NCBI GenBank assembly: GCA_963841445.1
Contig: CAWJCP010000001.1
Coordinates: forward strand, 310,001 to 374,000
Origin: Mayfieldus sp963841445
GTDB taxonomy: Bacteria; Actinomycetota; Thermoleophilia; Solirubrobacterales; 70-9
Direction of reading: 5' to 3'
Length of the DNA stretch: 64,000 bases
The position numbers were made by a program, and so were the translations under genes. Under the pieces are notes generated by a model. The model did not search any database. It saw only the letters and a program-made list of their open reading frames with translations, and was not told the origin of the DNA. Within the stretch, counting starts at the first letter, position 1. Each line of letters opens with the position of its first letter. Positions 44,442 through 51,456 of this stretch are shown here, one piece after another.

Positions 44442-45209
44442 CTACTGCTCGATGTCGAATCTGAAGCTGGAGGTGCCGAGGGTGACCTCGTCGCCGGGAC
44501 GCAACCTTGAAGATGAGACCGGACGGCCGTTGACCTTGACGCCGTTGGTGGAGCCGAGGTCCGCGATGCTCCAGTCGCCGCTCTCGGCGCGGCGAAGCTC
44601 GGCATGACGGCGCGAGACGTTGGGGTCGCGAAGCACGCAGTCGCAGTCCTTGGAGCGACCGATTACCGCCTTCGGCCGGTCGAGGACGTAGCGCCGATCG
44701 CCGATCGAGACGATCGCCCGGGTGGCCACCAGGCCGGCCTCGGGCCGTTTGCTCTCCTTCTGCTCGCGCTCGTGAACCGCCGAGTAGACCATCGTGTGCC
44801 CCTCCTCGCCCTGGCTCGGCGCCTCGCCCTCTTGCGCGGCAGGCTTGACCAAGCGGGTCTGGATCCCGAACTCCCCGAGCCGCAGGCGCTCGTCAGTCTG
44901 GAAGTTGACCGCCGGACGGGTCAACAGGTCGTAGCTGCGACGCCGGGCGTGCTCGAGCAGATATCCGGAGAGCTCCTGCTCCAGGGAGCGCTCATAGCCC
45001 TCCAGCTTCGCCCGGTCCTGCCGTGAGAGGTAAACCGTGTACTCGTTGGGGACGTAGACCCGCGCCACCGAGGCGGTCTTGTGGGCGTCCATCTCCTTGG
45101 CGAGCTTGCGGGCCAGCTCGACCGGTTGCACCTCGGAGCTGAAAGCGCGGCTGAAGACCCCTTCGACAAGGCCTTCGATGCGGGCTTCGAGATTGCGCAG
45201 GACGCTGAT
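44442..45209 (-). CDS. fhaA: FHA-domain protein FhaA (DUF3662), apparent ATC start
   Basis: 255 residues. N-terminal DUF3662 domain: SVLRNLEARIEGLVEG, VQPVELARKLAKEMDAHK, ARVYVPNEYTVYLSRQDRAK. A linker then leads to a C-terminal FHA domain (about 165-250): VIGRSKDCDCVLRDPNVSRR, HAELRRAESGDW and STNGVKVNGRP. Homologues begin M-SVLRNLEAxI. Here the codon at that place is ATC (45207-45209), preceded at five bases by AAAGGAG, and no in-frame ATG or GTG matches better; GTG at 45131 would delete 26 conserved residues. Either ATC is used or a base is wrong. Binds phosphorylated kinase targets and regulates peptidoglycan synthesis. Confidence 0.9.
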   Translation of the reverse strand: MSVLRNLEARIEGLVEGVFSRAFSSEVQPVELARKLAKEMDAHKTASVARVYVPNEYTVYLSRQDRAKLEGYERSLEQELSGYLLEHARRRSYDLLTRPAVNFQTDERLRLGEFGIQTRLVKPAAQEGEAPSQGEEGHTMVYSAVHEREQKESKRPEAGLVATRAIVSIGDRRYVLDRPKAVIGRSKDCDCVLRDPNVSRRHAELRRAESGDWSIADLGSTNGVKVNGRPVSSSRLRPGDEVTLGTSSFRFDIEQ

Positions 45210-45261
45210 CGGGGCTCCTTTGGGCGGCGGGGGCGGGAAGGGGGGTGCCGGACCCGAAATC

Positions 45262-46971
45262 CTACGAGAGAGTCGCCTCTCGACCCGCTTCCGGCAATGC
45301 GGCTGCGGGGCGCGCGAACGGACTCGGGACGCCCTCCTCCGAGGATGCCTTGGCGCGCCAGGCGATCACGGTCGAGACCACAACCAGCACAGACGCGGCG
45401 AGCAGCGCGGGCGATGGGGTCGCCGCGCCCGCGTGCAGCCGCAGCGCCGCGGCCAGAACCGCGACCCAAACCGTGGCGCCGATCAGATCGAGCGCTGCGC
45501 TTCGCCCACGCACGACGAGGCCAAGCGCCAGGGCACCGAGCGACCAGAGGGCGACCCCGAACCAGAAGCCTGGGTCTGCCGCGAGCGGAAGGAGGAGACC
45601 GTTGACGGCGCCGGCCACCGACTCCTGCCACCCGTGCGGCGCTGCCTGCCGGGGTCCGAAGAGCAGCTTGCGATCCCAGGCCGACTCGGCGACCGCAAGC
45701 CACAGATAGCCGCCGGCTCCAAGCAAGATTCGATCCCGGGCGCGCCCGGCGAGGCCAGCGAGAGCGGGGTAGAGGGGCGCCACACCGCCCAGCCCGAGCA
45801 GCGGCGAAGCAGCCGGAAGCGCGGCAGCTCGGCTGCCGGGAGCGAGCAGGAACGCCTGCGGTATCGCCAGCAGCCCGACGACCAGGGCCGCCCCGGGCAG
45901 AGCGGCGGCGATCGCCAGCCACGCGCTCAGCCCGGCGACGCCGAGCAGATAGCCGAGTCGTGGCCAGAGCAGGGCCAGGGCGCCGGCAAGAACGGGCAGA
46001 AGGTAGGCCCAGCTCGGGCCGCTCGCCTCGGTGGCGGCCATCGCGGCCAGGGTGAGCCCCCCCACCGCCGCAGCGGATGCGATTCCCAGGGGCCCCCCGA
46101 CGGCGACCGCCTCGATCGCGGCGCCCAACCGCGCGTGGCGCGGGTTGGGCTTCGGGACGCTGCCCTCGTGATGCAGCTCCGGAAGCGCGGCCTCGACCGC
46201 TTCTCGCAACTCTTCGAGCGGCGGGCGAAGATCGGGATCGGGCTCCAGGCAGGCGTCAAGCGTCACGCAGAGGTCCAGCGGCAGGTCACCGCGCAGCCCG
46301 TCGAGCGGCTCGATCGGCTCGCCGATCGCCCGCGCTGTCGCCGCCGGGGTCACGCACGCGTTCGGGTTCTCGCCGCTCCAGGCCTCATAGAGGGTGAGGG
46401 CAAGCGAGTAGACGTCCGCCGGCGGGCCCGCGACGTCCCCCTCTGCCTGCTCGGGCGCCATGTAGGCCAGGGTTCCCACGACATCGCCGGTCGCGGTGAG
46501 GCCGGCCTCGTCAAGGACCCTGGCGATCCCGAAGTCCATCAGCTTCGCGCGCCCGTCGGCGGCGCACAGCTGCACGTTCTGGGGCTTTAGGTCGCGGTGG
46601 ATGACGCTTCGCGAGTGAGCGTGCTCGAGGGCCTCGCAAACGTCGATCGCGGCGCGGCCGACATCGCGATCGGAGAGCCGGCCCTGCCGCTGCATCTCAG
46701 CCAGCGTCGATCCCTCGACAAGCTCGCTGACCAGATAGGCGCGGCGGCCGTCGTCTCCGAGCTCGTAGAGCGTGACGACGCTTCGGTGGTTCAGCCTCCC
46801 CACCGCCTGCGCCTCGCGCAGCACCCGGTCGATCGACTGGCCTCCCAGGTCGATCACCTTGACCGCGACCTCGCGCTCGAGCCGCTGGTCCCAGGCACGG
46901 TAGACCGTGCCGAAGCCGCCGCTGCCCAATTGCTCGCGGACCTCGAACCGGTTCAGTACCAATGCGCCCAC
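45262..46971 (-). CDS. Ser/Thr protein kinase with polytopic membrane C-terminus
   Basis: 569 residues from GTG at 46971, five bases after AAAGGAG. Kinase domain (about 5-270): LGSGGFGTVYRAWDQRL, VAVKVIDLGG, HRDLKPQNVQLCAADG, LMDFGIARVLDEAGLTATGD, GTLAYMAPEQAEGD. Instead of a single anchor and exported sensor, the C-terminal 270 residues contain about ten hydrophobic helices rich in Ala, Leu and Gly. I recognise no sensor family there. It heads the operon of fhaA, fhaB, pstP, rodA, pbpA, pknB and ddl, so wall synthesis probably answers to two kinases, one of them membrane-embedded. Confidence 0.87.
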   Translation of the reverse strand: MGALVLNRFEVREQLGSGGFGTVYRAWDQRLEREVAVKVIDLGGQSIDRVLREAQAVGRLNHRSVVTLYELGDDGRRAYLVSELVEGSTLAEMQRQGRLSDRDVGRAAIDVCEALEHAHSRSVIHRDLKPQNVQLCAADGRAKLMDFGIARVLDEAGLTATGDVVGTLAYMAPEQAEGDVAGPPADVYSLALTLYEAWSGENPNACVTPAATARAIGEPIEPLDGLRGDLPLDLCVTLDACLEPDPDLRPPLEELREAVEAALPELHHEGSVPKPNPRHARLGAAIEAVAVGGPLGIASAAAVGGLTLAAMAATEASGPSWAYLLPVLAGALALLWPRLGYLLGVAGLSAWLAIAAALPGAALVVGLLAIPQAFLLAPGSRAAALPAASPLLGLGGVAPLYPALAGLAGRARDRILLGAGGYLWLAVAESAWDRKLLFGPRQAAPHGWQESVAGAVNGLLLPLAADPGFWFGVALWSLGALALGLVVRGRSAALDLIGATVWVAVLAAALRLHAGAATPSPALLAASVLVVVSTVIAWRAKASSEEGVPSPFARPAAALPEAGREATLS

Positions 46972-46974
46972 CAC

Positions 46975-47122
46975 CGCTCCTTTGCCTTCGCGACAAGGGG
47001 CTGCGCTCCTTCCCGTGCAACTCCCAGATCTCCCATCCTGATGCGAAAAGCGCAAGGGTTCATGCGTGCCGCCTGATGCGAGCGGCATACTCTCCGCCAG
47101 CCGAACGACCTGGGAGACCCGC
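46975..47122. promoter_or_regulatory. Divergent promoter region of the wall/signalling operon
   Basis: 148 bases separate the GTG of the polytopic kinase (minus) from the TTG of a membrane protein (plus). The minus side carries the kinase ribosome site AAAGGAG. I see no confident -35/-10 pair on either strand. Confidence 0.4.
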
Positions 47123-48199
47123 TTGGAGTTCTTCGACGAGGATCCTCCCTCCTCGCCCGAATCTCAATCGTCACCGCCGCGTCCGCCGCGAACCCGGGGC
47201 GATCGCCCTCCGCGCAGCCAGCGTCAGCAGATCATGATGCGGCGCGCGATCGCCGCCGGCGGGGCGCTGCTGGTGCTGATCCTGCTCGTCCTTGGTGTCA
47301 AGGGCTGTTTGAACGCCCGCAAGGAGCGCGCCTTGAAGGACTACGGCAACAACGTCGCCGCGATCGTCAACGAAAGCCGGCAGATCAGCGACGCGCTCTT
47401 CAAGCAGCTCCAGGACCCGGGCTCGCTGAGCGTCACCGAGTACACGAATGACATCGCATCCGAGCGCAGCGGCCTCGACAGCCTGCTGCAGCGCACCGAG
47501 CAGCTCGACGTCCCGGGGGGCATGAAGAACGCGCAGCGCGGCTTCGAGCTGACCATGCAGCTGCGCCGCAACGCGCTCACCAACATCTCCAACTCCGTGT
47601 CTACCGCGCTTGGGGACCAGGGCAGCTCGAAGGCCGTCGACAAGATCGCCTACCAGATGAAGGCGCTGCTGGCCAGCGACGTCGTCTACCGGCAGATCGC
47701 AAAGCCGGAGATCGAAGCGACCTTGAAGGCAAACGGGATCGACGACGTGAGCGTGCCGCAGAGCAAGTTCCTGCCCGACGACAGCTGGCTCGACTCGACC
47801 AAGGTCGCAGACGCCTTGGGCCAGGTCAGCGGCACGAGCACCTCGGCCACGCCCGGTGTGCACGGCCTGGGGCTGATCCAGACCAGCGCCAACGGACAGG
47901 TGCTCCAGGACGGCGTGCCGGCAACCGTGTCCGCCGACGGCAAGCCCGAGCTCGAGGTGCAGGTGCAAAACCAGGGCGACTCCGACGAGACCGGCATCAC
48001 CGTCTCGGTCAGCGTCGACGGCGGCAAGGCAATCGAAGGGCAGATCTCATCGATTGCGGCAGGAGCCACGCAGACCGTGAAGATCCCGATCACGCCCGCC
48101 CCGAAGGGGCAGGCGACGCTCGACGTCGAGGTGAAGCCGGTTCCCGGGGAGCAGGTCTCGGACAACAACAAGGCCTCGTATGAGGTCACCTTCCAGTAG
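47123..48199 (+). CDS. Membrane-anchored protein with CARDB-like C-terminal domain
   Basis: 358 residues. TTG at 47123 is preceded by GGGAG. Residues 1-35 are Pro/Ser/Arg-rich and cytoplasmic, one helix follows (about 42-60, AAGGALLVLILLVLGVKGC), then an exported helical region (about 65-210, ARKERALKDYGNNVAAIVNE, then RQISDALFKQLQDPGSL) and a beta-rich end with NQGDSDETGITVSVSVDGG and GATQTVKIPITPAPKGQ, like CARDB adhesion modules. Function unknown. It diverges from the wall operon and precedes the DUF4446 gene, with which it may be co-expressed. Confidence 0.82.
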   Translation: MEFFDEDPPSSPESQSSPPRPPRTRGDRPPRSQRQQIMMRRAIAAGGALLVLILLVLGVKGCLNARKERALKDYGNNVAAIVNESRQISDALFKQLQDPGSLSVTEYTNDIASERSGLDSLLQRTEQLDVPGGMKNAQRGFELTMQLRRNALTNISNSVSTALGDQGSSKAVDKIAYQMKALLASDVVYRQIAKPEIEATLKANGIDDVSVPQSKFLPDDSWLDSTKVADALGQVSGTSTSATPGVHGLGLIQTSANGQVLQDGVPATVSADGKPELEVQVQNQGDSDETGITVSVSVDGGKAIEGQISSIAAGATQTVKIPITPAPKGQATLDVEVKPVPGEQVSDNNKASYEVTFQ

Positions 48200-48239
48200 G
48201 CCGCTCCGGCGCCGGACCCCCTAACTATTCTTCCCCGCC

Positions 48240-48731
48240 GTGACCTCCGACACGGCAGGATTGATCGCGATCGGGGCGGCGGCACTGGCGCTGCTGGCGC
48301 TGCTCGTCTGCCTCTTGCTGGCGCGCCGCCTGCGCCGGGTCCGCGCCAGCCAGGAGGTGATCGCCGGCGAGGACGGGGGGCGGACCCTGGTTGAGCACGC
48401 CGGTGAGCTCGACCGTCGGCTGGCCGCGTTGGCGGACGAGGTCGAGCGCTCCGTTGGTCGCCTCGAGGGTCGCGACGGCGAGCTCGATCGCCGGCTGCGG
48501 GGCGCGATCACACAGTGCGCGGTGGTCCGTTACGACGCGATGGGAGAGATGACTGGGCGCCAGTCGAGCTCGATCGCGCTGCTCGACGAAGGGGGAAACG
48601 GCGTCGTGCTGTCCTCGATCCTCCACCGCGAGCAGGCGCGGCTCTACGCCAAGCCGGTGGCCGGCGGCGAATCGGAGCTCGAGCTCTCCCCCGAAGAGCG
48701 GCAGGCGGTGAGCGCCGCAATGGGTGACTAG
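48240..48731 (+). CDS. DUF4446 family membrane protein
   Basis: 163 residues, GTG start. One N-terminal helix (about 6-28), a coiled-coil-like stretch (AGELDRRLAALADEVERSVG), then the DUF4446 core: VVRYDAMGEMTGRQSSSIAL, GNGVVLSSILHREQARLYAK and a C-terminal SPEERQAVSAAM helix. The family has no known function and in many bacteria lies near the chromosome origin, as it does here. Its stop touches the pheA ATG. Confidence 0.9.
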   Translation: MTSDTAGLIAIGAAALALLALLVCLLLARRLRRVRASQEVIAGEDGGRTLVEHAGELDRRLAALADEVERSVGRLEGRDGELDRRLRGAITQCAVVRYDAMGEMTGRQSSSIALLDEGGNGVVLSSILHREQARLYAKPVAGGESELELSPEERQAVSAAMGD

Positions 48732-49580
48732 ATGAGCGATCCAGTGCTCCGGGTCGCCTACCTCGGCCCGGCCGGGACCTTCACCGAGGACGCACTGCGA
48801 AGCGCGGACGCTGCGCAGGACCTCGAAGCGCACCCGACCGCGACGATCTTCGACGCGATCCTCGCCGTAGAGCGCGGCGCGGTCGACCGGGCCTTCGTAC
48901 CGTTCGAGAACTCGATCGAGGGGGCAGTGCGATCGACTCTTGACACGCTTGCCTTCGAGGCCGAAAGGGTGACGATCGTCGGAGAGCTCGACTACCCGGT
49001 CCGGATCAGTCTGATCGCCCGTCGGGAGATCGCCCTGGAGCAGATCGAGAGGGTCGTCTCGCATCCGCAGGCAAGTGCGCAGTGCGCGCGCTTCCTGCGC
49101 GAGCAGCTGCCCGCGGCCGACGTGGACGAGACGACCAGCACCGCGGAGGCGGTTCGAACGGTCGGCGAGTCGGAACGGCCCTGGGCGGCGCTTGGGGCCC
49201 GTGGGAGCGCCGAGCTCTATGACTGTGTCGCGTTGCGGGACGGCGTCGAAGACTCGGACGAGAACGTGACCCGCTTCGTCTGGATCGCTCCCGCCGGGAC
49301 CGAGGCGGGCGGCGAGGGATCCTGGAAGACCTCGCTGGTCTTCGCCGAGCTCGGCCGAGACCATCCCGGGGCGCTGGTCGACGCGCTGCTCGAGTTCTCG
49401 CGCCGCGAGATCAACCTGACCCGGATCGAATCCCGGCCCCGGCGCCAGGGCCTCGGCAGCTACATGTTCTTCATCGACCTCGAGGGGCGCGAGTCCGATC
49501 CCGAAGTCGGGGAGGCGATCGCGGGCCTGCGCGGGAAGGCGGAGTCGGTTCGCGTGCTCGGCTCCTACCCGACGGGCTGA
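48732..49580 (+). CDS. pheA: Prephenate dehydratase
   Basis: 282 residues, intact. Converts prephenate to phenylpyruvate. YLGPAGTFTEDALRS, DRAFVPFENSIEGAV, VVSHPQASAQCARF, ENVTRFVWIA (the catalytic TRF) and an ACT regulatory domain with EINLTRIESRPRRQGLGSYM (the ESRP motif that binds phenylalanine). No chorismate mutase domain is fused. The gene directly follows DUF4446 with no spacer. Confidence 0.95.
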   Translation: MSDPVLRVAYLGPAGTFTEDALRSADAAQDLEAHPTATIFDAILAVERGAVDRAFVPFENSIEGAVRSTLDTLAFEAERVTIVGELDYPVRISLIARREIALEQIERVVSHPQASAQCARFLREQLPAADVDETTSTAEAVRTVGESERPWAALGARGSAELYDCVALRDGVEDSDENVTRFVWIAPAGTEAGGEGSWKTSLVFAELGRDHPGALVDALLEFSRREINLTRIESRPRRQGLGSYMFFIDLEGRESDPEVGEAIAGLRGKAESVRVLGSYPTG

Positions 49581-49609
49581 GCGCACCCACCCTCTAGAAT
49601 CGCGCGACC

Positions 49610-50218
49610 ATGGCTAGACAGCGCGCCTCGGCCGCCGTTGCGCGGACCAACGGGGGTCCGTCGGGAAACGGTGCGGGCGCGAACGGGAAGCGCAACGGTC
49701 ACGGTCATCTGGGCAACGGCCGGGTGCTGGTTCTCAACGCGACCTTCGAGCCGATCAACGTCTGCACCGTGCGCCGAGCCGCGGTACTTGTGCTGAAGGA
49801 GAAGGCGGTGCTGCTGGAGCGGGCCGAGCGCCCGCTTCGCTCTGAGAGGCTCAGCCTGGATCGCCCTACGGTGATTCGCTTGATCGCCTTCGTGAATGTT
49901 CCCCGCGACGCCCACGGACGCAAGATCACCCGCAAGGCGGTGCTCGCGCGCGACGCTTGGACCTGTCAGTACTGCGGCTCGCGCAAGCCTGGCCTCACCG
50001 TCGATCACGTTATCCCGCGCAGCCGCGGCGGCAAGTCGGTATGGGAGAACATCGTCGCCTCCTGCGCAAGCTGCAACCGCCGCAAGGGCAGCCACCTGCC
50101 GCGCGAGATCAAGATGCACCCGCGCAGCAAGCCGCGCGCGCCGGGGCCGACCGTGTTCATCCACATCGCCAGCCCGACGATTCCCCTCGCCTGGCAGCAG
50201 TACCTCGCGCCCGCATAG
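49610..50218 (+). CDS. HNH endonuclease family protein
   Basis: 202 residues. The first 40 residues are Gly/Asn/Arg/Ala-rich and probably disordered. Then a conserved N-terminal domain (VLVLNATFEPINVCTVRRAA) and an HNH nuclease fold with a zinc ribbon: WTCQYCGSRKPGLTVDHVIP, RSRGGKSVWENIVASCASCN. The two CxxC pairs, the DH and the N are all in place. This family is nearly universal in actinobacteria and of unsettled role, perhaps DNA repair. Not linked to a mobile element here. Confidence 0.9.
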   Translation: MARQRASAAVARTNGGPSGNGAGANGKRNGHGHLGNGRVLVLNATFEPINVCTVRRAAVLVLKEKAVLLERAERPLRSERLSLDRPTVIRLIAFVNVPRDAHGRKITRKAVLARDAWTCQYCGSRKPGLTVDHVIPRSRGGKSVWENIVASCASCNRRKGSHLPREIKMHPRSKPRAPGPTVFIHIASPTIPLAWQQYLAPA

Positions 50219-50241
50219 GGGCATGGGCCGCGAAACGCAAT

Positions 50242-50268
50242 GGGCCGCTCGGCTACGAGAGCGGCCCT
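50242..50268 (+). terminator. Hairpin after the HNH gene
   Basis: GGGCCGCT and AGCGGCCC form a perfect 8-bp stem with a loop of about 10 bases, starting 24 bases after the HNH stop. There is no T tract, so this is a weak or Rho-dependent candidate. Confidence 0.4.
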
Positions 50269-50408
50269 CCTCACAAGGTGCGGGTGAGCGAGTCGGGGAT
50301 TCGCGGTCGGGTGGGACGTAATTTCCGACCCCCTTCATCGCCGGTGCCCGGGTTGGATTCCGCCGGGCAGCCAGGTCATCGAGACGACTTGCGCCGCCTG
50401 ACCTGCCT

Positions 50409-50432
50409 CTGCCGGGACCGAGGCCCCGGCAG
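50409..50432 (-). terminator. Strong hairpin downstream of the micro-ORF
   Basis: CTGCCGGG and CCCGGCAG (plus-strand reading CTGCCGGGACC...CCCGGCAG) give an 8-bp perfect GC stem 13 bases after the micro-ORF stop on the minus strand, consistent with the end of a short transcript. No U tract. Confidence 0.45.
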
Positions 50433-50444
50433 GCACCACATTGC

Positions 50445-50489
50445 CTAGCGGCCCTGCACCTCCAGCGTCCCGAAAAGCATGTGATTCAA
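50445..50489 (-). CDS. Micro-ORF of 14 residues behind an unusually long Shine-Dalgarno sequence
   Basis: On the minus strand TTG at 50489 opens the peptide MNHMLFGTLEVQGR, ending TAG at 50445-50447. It is preceded by AGAAAGGAGGTGGTCC (50494-50509), which can pair over 16 bases with the expected 3' end of 16S rRNA (one G-U pair). Such a site is far stronger than normal, and the frame is intact, which argues for a translated leader or peptide. It lies 45 bases after the SDR stop and before a hairpin. Alternatively the element acts as RNA. The exact start (TTG or the inner ATG) is uncertain. Confidence 0.45.
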   Translation of the reverse strand: MNHMLFGTLEVQGR

Positions 50490-50493
50490 GTTA

Positions 50494-50509
50494 GGACCAC
50501 CTCCTTTCT
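50494..50509 (-). promoter_or_regulatory. Extended ribosome binding site complementary to the 16S rRNA tail
   Basis: AGAAAGGAGGTGGTCC on the minus strand; the plus strand reads GGACCACCTCCTTTCT, 15 of 16 bases identical to the usual actinobacterial 16S 3' end. It sits ten bases before the micro-ORF TTG, counting from AGGAGG. Confidence 0.6.
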
Positions 50510-50553
50510 CCGGTAAGTCCATTCAAGCAAAAGCGCCAGTCGGTCGGCGGCCT

Positions 50554-51427
50554 TCAGTCGGAGGAGGCGTGGACCTTCTGCTCGGCGACGGTGTCCGGCG
50601 CCGCCTCCTTGGCGGCCGCGAAGTCCTCGGCGAAACGGCGGTTGCGCGGCGAGCGCGAGAGCCTCGAGACCAGCCCCGGCGCGATCGCGGAGAGAAGGAG
50701 CAGCGCCTTGGTGCCGCGCCCGTTGACGATCATCTCCGGCGCGGTCCTCGCGGATCGCCTTGACGACGGCGTCGGCGACCTGCTCGGGCTGGATCGGGCG
50801 CAGCGGCCCGGGGCGGGTCGACGGCGCTCCGCTGAAGCGTCCGTACATCCCCACCCGGGCGACGAAGCCGGGGCAGATCACCGAGACGCCGACCGGGGTG
50901 TCCGCGAGCTCGGCCCGCAGCGAGTGGCTGAAGCCGACGACCCCGTGCTTGGAGGCCGCGTAGCTCGCCAGCGAGGCGGGGCGACCTTCCCGGCCAGCGA
51001 GGCGATGTTGACGATGTGTCCGCGCCCGCCGCTCGAGCATTCCCGGCAGGACGGCGCGGTCGAGCAGCATCGTCGCGGTCAGATTGACCTCGAGCAGCGC
51101 CAGGATCTCCTCCTCGGTGCGCTCCAGGTAATGGCCCCGCGAACTCGAGGCCCGGCGGAGTTGACGAGGATGTCGAGCGGGCCGATCGCCTCCTCGGCCC
51201 GGTCGATCAGCCCCTGGCCTCCTCGCGATCGCTGAGGTCGGCGGGGACCGACTCGCACCTGCGTCGCGCCGGCGCTGAGCTCGTCGAGCGAGCGCCTGCT
51301 GCGGCGCCTCGGCGAGATCGGAGAGCGCCAGGTTGACGCCCTCGGCGGCGAGGGCCCGGGCGATGTAGCCGCCGAGCCCCCCGGCGGCACCGGTGATCAG
51401 CGCGTTGCGCCCGCGCAGCTGCTCCAC
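50554..51427 (-). CDS. Short-chain dehydrogenase/reductase, frameshifted
   Basis: About 290 residues. VEQLRGRNALITGAAGGLGG (glycine-rich cofactor site; start GTG at 51427), IGPLDILVNSAG, EEEILALLEVNLTATMLLDR, then SLASYAASKHGVVGFSHSLR with the catalytic YxxxK, and SVICPGFVARVGMYGRFSG. A C-terminal extension of about 60 residues ends AEQKVHASSD. Frame changes at about 51300, 51180, 51020 and 50740 are single bases. It is downstream of gyrA on the same strand but has no known link to it. Confidence 0.8.
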
Positions 51428-51456
51428 GCGGCGCAGCCTACCGCCTGGGTCGTGCC

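Noticed and set aside
50494..50509. Fragment of a 16S rRNA gene (GGACCACCTCCTTTCT on the plus strand).
   Set aside because: Similarity stops at the edges of 16 bases; no rRNA helices flank it. Better read as a Shine-Dalgarno sequence on the other strand.
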